Part shown: positions 1 to 6,250 of the stretch, one piece after another
Numbering within the stretch: the stretch's first letter is position 1
Layout of the letters: each line of letters opens with the position of its first letter
NCBI GenBank assembly: GCA_964653285.1
Contig: CAZZEX010000148.1
Location: 1-8,878, forward strand
Length of the DNA stretch: 8,878 nt
Origin: CAZZEX01 sp964653285
GTDB lineage: Bacteria > Chloroflexota > Anaerolineae > B4-G1
Direction of reading: 5' to 3'
The notes under the pieces: model-generated
What the model was told of the DNA's origin: nothing
Database searches by the model: none
The model's input: the letters and a program-made list of their open reading frames with translations, nothing else
Made by a program: the position numbers and the translations under genes

Positions 1-706
1 CGGCCAGGTTGAGGAACATCGCCACGCGGGTCAGCGCGCCGCTGGCGGCGAAGGATTCGCGGAAGAACTCGGCCACATCATGCCTGACGCCCATGGCGGC
101 GAAGACGATAGCGAAACGTCCCCCCCCCCCAGCCCCCCCCATAGGGGGGGAGTCCTCCGCCCCCTCTACACTGAGGGGGAGGGCGGCCTGGCGCACGATC
201 TGCGCGGCCAACTGGTCGTGGGGCAGGCCGCTGCCGGAGAAGAGGGGCAACTTCTGGCCGAGCACCAGCGTGTTCATCCCGTCCAGGGCCGAGATGCCGG
301 TCTGAATGTAATCGCGGGGATAGATGCGGGCGGTGGGGTTGATCGGTTGGCCGTTGACGTCGGCCCGGCACTCGGCCAGCGGCTCCGGCCCGCCATCAAT
401 AGGCGCGCCCAGGCCGTCGAAGACGCGGCCCAGCATCTCCGTGGATACGGGCAGGCGCATTGACCGGCCCAGGAAGCGGACGTGCGTACCCTTGATGGAG
501 AGGCCAGTAGTGCCGGCGAAGACCTCGACGACGGCGACCCCTTCGCCGACCTCCAGCACCCGCCCCCGGCGAAGCCGCCCCTGCGAGTCTACGACCTCGG
601 CCACCTCGTCGTAGCCGACGTTACCGATTCCTGCGACGACGACGATAGGGCCTTCAACGCGGGCCACTCCCGCGACCTCTTGTCCCCCGAATTCTGCTAT
701 CTCCAT
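1..706 (-). CDS. atpB: V/A-type ATPase subunit B (partial, 3' end off window)
   Basis: Non-catalytic nucleotide-binding subunit of the A3B3 head of a V/A-type rotary ATPase. I translated it by hand from ATG 706-704 to base 1: 235 codons plus one base, with no stop. Family landmarks appear in order: an N-terminal barrel beginning MEIAEFGGQEVAGV, GRVFDGLGAPIDGGP near residue 92, PRDYIQTGISALDGMN, LPLFSGSGLPHDQLAAQIVRQA, and FAIVFAAMGV. As expected for B, the Walker A lysine is absent. The start is supported by GAGGTAGGAG directly upstream. That site lies at the edge of a heptamer repeat filling the 70-nt gap after subunit A. Residues 176-196 (LPLSVEGAEDSPPMGGAGGGG, too G/P-rich for the family) are encoded by palindromic repeat DNA and sit in a loop that varies in length in B subunits. 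The usual length is about 460 residues, so roughly half is visible. Confidence 0.95.
   Translation of the reverse strand, partial: MEIAEFGGQEVAGVARVEGPIVVVAGIGNVGYDEVAEVVDSQGRLRRGRVLEVGEGVAVVEVFAGTTGLSIKGTHVRFLGRSMRLPVSTEMLGRVFDGLGAPIDGGPEPLAECRADVNGQPINPTARIYPRDYIQTGISALDGMNTLVLGQKLPLFSGSGLPHDQLAAQIVRQAALPLSVEGAEDSPPMGGAGGGGRFAIVFAAMGVRHDVAEFFRESFAASGALTRVAMFLNLA
119..181. repeat. Degenerate palindromic repeat in frame within subunit B
   Basis: Two adjacent hairpins are visible on the + strand. The first is an 8-C run (133-140), ATA, and a 7-G run (144-150). The second is CCCCCTC (160-166), a 6-nt loop, and GAGGGGG (173-179). A further C run precedes them at about 120-130. Together they supply 21 in-frame codons between the conserved SGSGLP...RQA block and the FAIVFAAMG block of subunit B. 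The C-run/spacer/G-run plan matches the array in subunit A. The long homopolymers also make this a likely place for sequencing error. Confidence 0.7.
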
Positions 707-714
707 CTCCTACC

Positions 715-777
715 TCTTGCTTCCTGCCTCTTGCTTCCTGCCTCTTGCCTCTTGCCTCCTGCCTTCTGCTCCTTGCC
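715..777. repeat. Heptanucleotide tandem repeat, nine units
   Basis: Nine consecutive 7-mers on the + strand fit TCYTGCY with few exceptions: TCTTGCT, TCCTGCC, TCTTGCT, TCCTGCC, TCTTGCC, TCTTGCC, TCCTGCC, TTCTGCT, CCTTGCC. On the transcribed strand this reads as purine-rich RGCARGA. It fills the whole gap between the subunit A stop (777-779, whose first base is shared) and the ribosome binding site of subunit B. It resembles the short tandemly repeated heptamers known from cyanobacteria and some other bacteria. The function is unknown. Confidence 0.9.
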
Positions 778-2843
778 TACTGGTAATCCTTCTTCACTTC
801 GTCCATCTGCTCGTCCAACGCTTTCCAAATCTCGTCTATCTGCTCCACCTGCTCATTGGGCACAGTGGTCTTCATCCGCACCAGGGTGTTCACGATTGGG
901 AGATCGTGGATCACGATGATGGGGCAGCCCTTGGCGATGATGCTCTCAGCGCGCTCGTGGAAGTGGAGGATGATCTGGAGCATGCGCAGCTGTTTCTCAA
1001 TGGTCGCATAAGAGTCCACCTCGTCGAGGGCGTTCTGCTGCAAGAAGCCTTCACGTAACAGGCGGGCCGTCTCCAGGGTCAGGCGCTGGTCGTCGGGCAG
1101 CGCGTCAGGGCCGACCAGTTTGACGATCTGTTGCAGGTGACTCTCGCGCTGGAGGATACCCAATGCCTGCTCGCGCAGCGCGTGCCAATCGAGCTCCCCC
1201 TCAGTCCCCCCCGAACCCAGGGGGGAGGTAATACCCTGCTCTCGCCACCAGCCGGCCACCTCGTCCACGTATTCGCTGTAACTCTCGAGCCAATTGATCG
1301 CCGGGAAGTGGCGTGCTGAAGCCAGAGCCTTATCCAGCGCCCAGAAGCAACGGATGAAGCGGCTGGTGTGTTGCGTGACTGGCTCGGAGAAGTCGCCGCC
1401 GGGCGGGCTGACCGCGCCGATGACACTGACCGAGCCAGAGCCGCCGTTGAGCGTGGTCACGCGGCCGGCCCGTTCGTAGAACTCCGCCAGGCGGGCGGCC
1501 AGGTAGGCCGGGTAGCCCTCCTCAGCGGGCATCTCCTCCAGGCGGCCGGAGATTTCGCGCAGCGCCTCGGCCCAGCGCGAGGTGGAATCGGCCATCAGCG
1601 CCACGTGGTAGCCCATGTCGCGGTAATACTCGGCCAGCGTGATGCCGGTGTAGATGCTGGCCTCGCGGGCGGCGACGGGCATGTTGGAGGTGTTGGCAAT
1701 GAGGATGGTGCGCTCCATCAGCGGATGGCCGCTGCGCGGGTCGGTGAGGTGGGGGAACTCCTGCAGCACCTCGGTCATTTCGTTGCCCCTCTCCCCACAT
1801 CCCACGAAGACGACTACGTCCGCGTCGCTCCACTTGGCGATCTGGTGCTGGCAGACCGTCTTCCCGGCTCCGAATCCCCCCGGGATAGCCGCCGCGCCTC
1901 CCTTCGCCAGCGGGAAAAAAGCATCCAGCACGCGCTGGCCCGTGACGAGCAACTCAGTGGGCGGGAGGCGACGGCGGTAAGGGCGCGGGCGACGCACCGG
2001 CCAGCGATGGAACATCGCGAGTGCTTGTTCGCCACTCACCCCCCTCTGTCCCCCCTGTAGGGGGGAGGTAGGGGGGGTACTTCCCCCCTCGTAGGGGGGA
2101 TTGAGGGGGGTACTTCCCCCCCCGTAGGGGGGATTGAGGGGGGTACTTCCCCCCCCGTAGGGGGGACTGAGGGGGGTACTTTCCCCCCCGTGGGGGGGAT
2201 TGAGGAGGGTACTTTCCCCCCCGTGGGGGGGATTGAGGGGGGTACTTCCCCCCCCGTGGGGGGGATTGAGGGGGGTACTTTCCCCCCCGTGGGGGGGATT
2301 GAGGGGGGTCAGACGGGCGATGGGCTCCTCGATGGTGTACTCTCCCTGCGGGGCCACCCAGGTCAGCCTTCCCGACACGTCGGGCGGCACCATGATGCGA
2401 TGTTCGATCAGCGGGGTCTCCGGCACGACTCCCAGGATGGTGCCTCCCTGAACCACGTCCCCTGCCTTGACGCGGGGTGTGAAGGCCCACTTCTGTTTGC
2501 GGTAGAGTGGCGTGGTCTTGATGCCCCGTCCAATGAAGGTGCCGCTGCGCCGTTTCAGCACGGGCAGCGGGCGCTGAATGCCGTCGAAGATGGACTGCAA
2601 CAGGCCCGGCCCCAATTCCACCGAGAGCGACATGCCGGTGCCGTAGACGGGCGCGCCGGGGCGCAACCCTGATGTCTCTTCGTACACCTGGATGGTGATG
2701 ACGTCCGACTCCAGGCCGATGACCTCGCCCACCAGGTGCTCGTCGCCGACCTCGACCACCTCGAGCATGCCGACCTGCTGTGAGCCACGGGCACGCACCA
2801 CCGGGCCGTTCACCCAAATTACCTGCCCCACCTGTACGCTCAT
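777..2843 (-). CDS. atpA: V/A-type ATPase catalytic subunit A, with repeat insertions
   Basis: Catalytic subunit of the soluble V1/A1 head; it hydrolyses or synthesises ATP at A/B interfaces. The 688 residues include the N-terminal barrel (VGQVIWVNGPVVRA), the A-specific bulge domain (about 110-178), the WPVRRPRPYRRRLPP block (281 on), Walker A GGFGAGKT (322-329, Lys328), the catalytic Glu in GERGNE (Glu351), SRWAEALREISGRLEEMP, and the C-terminal helical domain with QLTLE-like and FLQQNALDEVD motifs. Two stretches do not belong to the family: residues 179-271 (seven TPLNPPHGGES-like units plus a variant) and 539-551. Removing both leaves 582 residues, about the normal size of A subunits. The ATG overlaps the stop of subunit E (ATGA) and follows GGGAGA at suitable spacing. 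All key catalytic motifs are intact, so the product is probably functional despite the insertions. Confidence 0.97.
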   Translation of the reverse strand: MSVQVGQVIWVNGPVVRARGSQQVGMLEVVEVGDEHLVGEVIGLESDVITIQVYEETSGLRPGAPVYGTGMSLSVELGPGLLQSIFDGIQRPLPVLKRRSGTFIGRGIKTTPLYRKQKWAFTPRVKAGDVVQGGTILGVVPETPLIEHRIMVPPDVSGRLTWVAPQGEYTIEEPIARLTPLNPPHGGESTPLNPPHGGGSTPLNPPHGGESTLLNPPHGGESTPLSPPYGGGSTPLNPPYGGGSTPLNPPYEGGSTPPTSPLQGGQRGVSGEQALAMFHRWPVRRPRPYRRRLPPTELLVTGQRVLDAFFPLAKGGAAAIPGGFGAGKTVCQHQIAKWSDADVVVFVGCGERGNEMTEVLQEFPHLTDPRSGHPLMERTILIANTSNMPVAAREASIYTGITLAEYYRDMGYHVALMADSTSRWAEALREISGRLEEMPAEEGYPAYLAARLAEFYERAGRVTTLNGGSGSVSVIGAVSPPGGDFSEPVTQHTSRFIRCFWALDKALASARHFPAINWLESYSEYVDEVAGWWREQGITSPLGSGGTEGELDWHALREQALGILQRESHLQQIVKLVGPDALPDDQRLTLETARLLREGFLQQNALDEVDSYATIEKQLRMLQIILHFHERAESIIAKGCPIIVIHDLPIVNTLVRMKTTVPNEQVEQIDEIWKALDEQMDEVKKDYQ
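1191..1229. repeat. Palindromic repeat copy in frame near the 3' end of subunit A
   Basis: On the + strand there is CTCAGT followed by a 7-C run (1206-1212), a 7-nt spacer and a 6-G run (1220-1225), then AGGTA. This is the same layout as the array unit at 2031-2309, in the opposite orientation to most of those units. It adds 13 codons (TSPLGSGGTEGEL, residues 539-551) between WWREQGI and DWHALREQALGIL. A subunits normally pass directly from the WW/WY helix to the W..LR helix at this point. The reading frame and flanking motifs are preserved. Confidence 0.8.
2031..2309. repeat. 33-bp palindromic tandem array (7 direct + 1 inverted unit) inside subunit A
   Basis: TACT marks on the + strand recur at 2078, 2111, 2144, 2177, 2210, 2243 and 2276, a strict 33-bp period. 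Each unit has a C6-8 run, GTAG or GTGG, a G6-7 run, ATTGAG (ACTGAG once) and another G run. Every unit can therefore fold on itself. The last unit at 2038-2070 has the reversed order (C run, CTCTGT, C run, TGTA, G run, GGAGGTA) and is inverted. On the minus strand the array encodes TPLNPPHGGES-like 11-residue units, residues 179-271 of subunit A. Insertions of this kind are known as Rickettsia palindromic elements in another sequence family. Confidence 0.95.
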
Positions 2844-3460
2844 GGCGTTTCTCCCATCAGAGTGTGGTAGACGGAGGCGCGCAGGGTGTCCTGCATACGG
2901 GCCAGCCGGGTCTCCAGCGTGTTGTCGTATCTACGGTGACCATCGGGGGTCTCCAGCACGACGCCAGTGCCCTGGGCGAGGGGCTCACCGGCGCGTAAAT
3001 GCACACCCAGTTCCTTCCCCAGGTCCGTCAGCACATCATCATCGAGCATCTTCCGCGTCTCATCGTCGGCCCGCACCAGGGTCTCGTCGGCTCCCAACCG
3101 CTCCACTGCTTCGCGCACCAGGCGGCGGGTGATCTGCTCGTAGTCCGGCCACTGGGGCGCGGAGGCCAGTTGCCGGCGGGCGTCGGCGAATACGCGCCCC
3201 AGCAACTGCTCGCGGCGCTTTAGTTTCAGCGTTTGAGCCTCCAGTTGCGCCGCGGCCGCTGCATGGCTGCGTAGGGTCTCGGCCTCCTGTCGCGCTCGTT
3301 GCAGGATGGCTTCCCGCTTGGTGTCAGCCTGCGCCTCCGCCTGCTGGCGGATGTCCTCAGCCCTGGCCCGAGCGTCGTCCAGAATGTGCTCCGTTTCCCC
3401 TTTGGCATCGCCCATAATGGCGCGCTCAAGGGCCTGGATGTCACTATGCTCTGGCCTCAT
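2840..3460 (-). CDS. atpE: V/A-type ATPase subunit E (peripheral stalk)
   Basis: Subunit E pairs with the H/G subunit to form the peripheral stalk that holds the A3B3 head against rotor torque. The 206 residues show a long charged, Ala-rich helix typical of this family (about 10-95, with ILDDARARAEDIRQQAEAQA) and a mixed C-terminal head. That head includes an acidic TLVRADDE segment and the late GVVLETPDGHRRYDNTLETRL, matching the conserved GG.vl...dG.i..dnTle.rl pattern of E subunits. Its ATG overlaps the stop of F by four bases (ATGA), and its own stop overlaps the A start the same way, which implies coupled translation. The length is within the family range, and no repeat insertion was seen in this gene. 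Confidence 0.93.
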   Translation of the reverse strand: MRPEHSDIQALERAIMGDAKGETEHILDDARARAEDIRQQAEAQADTKREAILQRARQEAETLRSHAAAAAQLEAQTLKLKRREQLLGRVFADARRQLASAPQWPDYEQITRRLVREAVERLGADETLVRADDETRKMLDDDVLTDLGKELGVHLRAGEPLAQGTGVVLETPDGHRRYDNTLETRLARMQDTLRASVYHTLMGETP

Positions 3461-3762
3461 ATCCTCACCCCGATAGTTCGTCGGATCACCTCGCTGAGCG
3501 GTGGCCGGTCAGGGCGCGGCCCCTCCGGCCCTGGTATCTCCACCACCAGGGGGATGGCGCTACGCACCATGAGCGTATCCACCCGCCGGCGGGCCAGGTC
3601 CGCGACGTCCTCAGTCACCAGCACGATGCCGATTTCCCCATTGGCCAGGGCCACGTCAAGGGCGCGGTTCAGTTCTTTGGCCGTCGCCACAATCTGGCCA
3701 CGCACGCCAGCGAGGGCAAAGCCCCGTACGGCGTCCTGGTTGCCAATGACCAGCAGTTTCAT
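3457..3762 (-). CDS. atpF: V/A-type ATPase subunit F (central stalk)
   Basis: Small central-stalk subunit that binds the D subunit and moves between states during regulation of the rotor. The 101 residues begin MKLLVIGNQDAVRGFALAGV, the typical F start with a beta strand and the G..d...GF.laGv pattern. IGIVLVTEDVADLARRRVD follows at about 44-62, and a C-terminal SEVIRRTIGVRI matches the usual I..aiG..i ending. It starts 12 nt after the K stop with GAGGGAG close upstream and overlaps E by ATGA. In the naming used for Enterococcus this would be NtpG. Confidence 0.92.
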   Translation of the reverse strand: MKLLVIGNQDAVRGFALAGVRGQIVATAKELNRALDVALANGEIGIVLVTEDVADLARRRVDTLMVRSAIPLVVEIPGPEGPRPDRPPLSEVIRRTIGVRI

Positions 3763-3774
3763 ACTCCCTCGTCA

Positions 3775-4206
3775 CTACCTGAGGATCATAAAAGCGATGA
3801 TCAGCCCGTAGATGGCGACACCCTCGGCCAGGCCGACGAAGATGAGCGCGCGGCCGAAGACCTCCGGCTTTTCGGCGATGGCCCCGACGGCGGCCGATCC
3901 GGTGGTACTGACGGCGTAGGCCGCGCTGAGGGAGCCCACGCTGACGGCCAGGGCAGCGGCGAACGGGGTGTAGGGGTCGCCGCCCGTTTCCTGGGTCAGT
4001 CCCGCCGCCCGGACGACGCCAGGGACGAAGAGCCAGACCAGTCCCAGGCCGACCATCATCAGCGCCAGCATAAGGTTGAAGCCACCCAGGCTGAGCACCA
4101 GCCTGCGGGTTGCGCGGGCGGGTGCCTGCCGCCGTCGTTTGAGCGCGAACACGATGGCCGGCGTCAACGGCATCAACCCGGCGAGTAGAGCGATTGTGAT
4201 GAGCAT
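3775..4206 (-). CDS. atpK: V/A-type ATPase subunit K (proteolipid, c-ring)
   Basis: Membrane proteolipid that forms the ion-carrying rotor ring. The 143 residues contain four hydrophobic stretches at about 1-22, 36-62, 84-108 and 118-142. The last two form the proteolipid hairpin: AAYAVSTTGSAAVGAIAEKPEVFGRALIF, then GLAEGVAIYG. Glu128 in that motif is the predicted ion-carrying carboxylate. Only one such Glu is present, so this is a single-hairpin ring subunit with an N-terminal extension rather than the duplicated form of Enterococcus NtpK. Nothing in the sequence lets me decide between H+ and Na+. It has the strongest ribosome binding site in the operon, AAGGAGG six bases before ATG, which fits the need for many copies per complex. 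Confidence 0.93.
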   Translation of the reverse strand: MLITIALLAGLMPLTPAIVFALKRRRQAPARATRRLVLSLGGFNLMLALMMVGLGLVWLFVPGVVRAAGLTQETGGDPYTPFAAALAVSVGSLSAAYAVSTTGSAAVGAIAEKPEVFGRALIFVGLAEGVAIYGLIIAFMILR

Positions 4207-4212
4207 TACATT

Positions 4213-4243
4213 CCTCCTTCTTGTGCCGCCGTAAACAGGCGGC
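4213..4243 (-). promoter_or_regulatory. Strong RBS and upstream hairpin before subunit K
   Basis: AAGGAGG (complement of 4213-4219) lies six bases before the K start codon. Just upstream is an inverted repeat, GCCGCC (4225-4230), a 7-nt loop and GGCGGC (4238-4243). It could protect the mRNA end or space the I and K cistrons, the longest gap between genes in the operon (89 nt). There is no T-run, so it does not look like a full intrinsic terminator. The RBS is clear; the role of the hairpin is inference. Confidence 0.6.
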
Positions 4244-4295
4244 GCTGGGTTACAGACCAGTCCAGCACCGGCTCTTCAGGCCAGTGTGCTGCCTG

Positions 4296-6248
4296 TCATT
4301 CTCCTCCCCTCGAAATCAACGTCAGCGGGCGGTAGCGCACGCCGCCGCCAGAGAAGAACTTGCTGAAAAACTCGTAGTATTCCAGACGCAGCGTCTGGAT
4401 ACCCACGATCATCCCTTCGAAGCCGATGACGAACAGGTTGCCTAGCGCCACTACGACCCAATATCCTACACCGTGCGCCGGGCTGACAATCTCGGCCATA
4501 ATGAAGACCACCATGCTCAGCGCGCCGTGCGCCACGGCGAAAGCGCCCATACGGACGTAGGAGAGGGTGTTGCTCAGCAGGCCGATGACCGTCTCGAACA
4601 GTTCAAAGAGCGCCACCATCAGATAGGTGCTGAAGCCATCCTCGACGAGCGGCCGGTGCCCCTCGACCAGGTGCTCCAACACCTCGGCGAACGTCACTGC
4701 CAACCCGGATACGGCAGCCAGCGCGACGGGCAAGATGGGGCTGATGGGCAGGTCACCCATGAAGGCGCCCGCCGCCAGCCCGATCAGCGACCAGTAGAAG
4801 GCCAACCCAGCCAGGCCGTTGTGATCGAAAAGCATACGCCCCCACCGGCGCGCCAGCGCCGCATTGACGATGTTACAGACCATTCCCAGGCTGAGTAACC
4901 CCACGCCGATGGCGATGGTGGCCATCAAGATATCCATGATGTCCTCAATCGGTCGTATCCACAGCGGTTTGAGCACTTCTTCGAAGCCGAAGACGCTGCC
5001 ATAGAGGAAACCGAAGAGCGTGGCCATCGCGCCGCAGGTGATGACCACTGCTCCCATACCGGAGAACCCGCGCAATGCGTGCACCTTGCGAGAGGCCAGG
5101 AGGGAGCCCAGGAGGGCCAGCACCAGCCCGTGCCCTACGTCGCCGAACATGATGCCGAAGACAAGGGAGAAGGTCAGCGCCAGCACGGGCGTGGGGTCCA
5201 GTTCACCGTAACGGGGATAGCCATAGTTGGCCACCAGGCCCTGGAAAGCCCTCAGAAGGGGGGGGTTCTCGAGCGCCGCCGGAACCTCGGCTTCATCCTG
5301 TCGCCGGGGCGCGCTCACTTCGATCAGTACCTTATCTGAGACCTGCTTGATCCTCTGCCGCAACGTGTCTACCTGTGATGTGGGCACCCAGCCGGCGACC
5401 ATGTAAGTGTAGCGCAGCCGGCCATAGCGAGCGATGGTCTCGGCCAGTGTGCGGCTGGCGCGCACCTGCCACAGCAGGTGGCGTAGGCGCTGTACGTGCG
5501 CCTCGTGCAGGTAGTCAATAGTGGTCTGACATTCGGCGACGTATTGCTGCGTGCGCTTGATGCCGGACGCCAGGGCGGCGATGGCTTCGGCCGGGGTGCC
5601 ACGGTACGTCTCAGGCGGTTCAAGCGCGTTAAGATAGGCGCTGCGGGCGGCCCGACTCAGGATGTCGGCGTCACGCTGCGTGCCAAAGAGCACAACCGTC
5701 GCCAGGTGCTCCTCACGTCGCAGCGTGACCAGCACTGAGGGGATGAGTTCCAGGCTGGCCTGAAGCCGTTCCAGGTTGGCGACGGGCATGGTGCCCAGCA
5801 GCACAAAAGTGTAACGCAGACTGCGCAACGTGCCCAGGTCCACCTCCAACTCGGCAATGGGCTTCAACTGGCCGAGATAACGCTGCAACTGGGCCAGTTT
5901 GCGCTGCCCCTCCTCCAGTTCCCGGACGGGCGCCTGGGCTTCCCGTTCCAGGCGCTCAATGTCCATCTGTGCCGTTTCGGGTTCAGTGAGGGGAGGTGCT
6001 TCCGATGGGAGCGGACCTTCGTCCACGCCCAGCGACTCCATCACGGCCAGGATGCGCCGTTCAAGTTCTGCGAAGGCGACCGCCCGCTCCTGCCAGTCTT
6101 CGGCCTGACGGGGGACGCGCTCACCGCCCAGGTGACCACTCAGCGTTGGGTGGAAGGCATCCGAGGCAGCCAGTGCTTTGGTCACGGGCACGACGTCGTG
6201 CTCCGGCACGACCAGTTCGACCTTGCTCATCGCTTGTGGTCGAAACAT
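4296..6248 (-). CDS. atpI: V/A-type ATPase subunit I (membrane stator, a-like)
   Basis: Subunit I is the stator counterpart of F-type subunit a. It provides the ion half-channels next to the K ring and anchors the peripheral stalks. The N-terminal half (about 1-340) is cytoplasmic with coiled-coil segments. The C-terminal half has about seven or eight hydrophobic segments, beginning with PVLALTFSLVFGIMFGDVGHG, the conserved FGD.GyG motif. Two arginines expected in the channel are present: Arg566 in NTLSYVRMGAFAVAHG and Arg621 in QTLRLEYYEFFSKFF. The end has the usual GGG..Y.PL sequence. I chose ATG 6248 (650 residues) because AGAGGTGA precedes it. A GTG at 6254 overlapping the C stop (GTGA) would add two residues, and ATG 6230 is also possible but has no evident RBS. 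Confidence 0.94.
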   Translation of the reverse strand: MFRPQAMSKVELVVPEHDVVPVTKALAASDAFHPTLSGHLGGERVPRQAEDWQERAVAFAELERRILAVMESLGVDEGPLPSEAPPLTEPETAQMDIERLEREAQAPVRELEEGQRKLAQLQRYLGQLKPIAELEVDLGTLRSLRYTFVLLGTMPVANLERLQASLELIPSVLVTLRREEHLATVVLFGTQRDADILSRAARSAYLNALEPPETYRGTPAEAIAALASGIKRTQQYVAECQTTIDYLHEAHVQRLRHLLWQVRASRTLAETIARYGRLRYTYMVAGWVPTSQVDTLRQRIKQVSDKVLIEVSAPRRQDEAEVPAALENPPLLRAFQGLVANYGYPRYGELDPTPVLALTFSLVFGIMFGDVGHGLVLALLGSLLASRKVHALRGFSGMGAVVITCGAMATLFGFLYGSVFGFEEVLKPLWIRPIEDIMDILMATIAIGVGLLSLGMVCNIVNAALARRWGRMLFDHNGLAGLAFYWSLIGLAAGAFMGDLPISPILPVALAAVSGLAVTFAEVLEHLVEGHRPLVEDGFSTYLMVALFELFETVIGLLSNTLSYVRMGAFAVAHGALSMVVFIMAEIVSPAHGVGYWVVVALGNLFVIGFEGMIVGIQTLRLEYYEFFSKFFSGGGVRYRPLTLISRGGE

Positions 6249-6250
6249 GC

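Noticed and set aside
1368..2060. Long plus-strand ORF of 230 codons
   Set aside because: Antisense shadow of the conserved catalytic domain of subunit A, produced by G+C-rich codon use.
2031..2309. CRISPR array (regular direct repeats)
   Set aside because: The 33-bp units follow each other without unique spacers, lie inside a gene in frame, and no cas genes are near.
2190..2672. Plus-strand ORFs across the repeat array
   Set aside because: They are open only because the repeat unit has no stop in those frames. They lie opposite the well-supported subunit A and have no family features.
4225..4243. Intrinsic terminator between I and K
   Set aside because: Only a six-base stem with no following T-run, and K continues the same operon.
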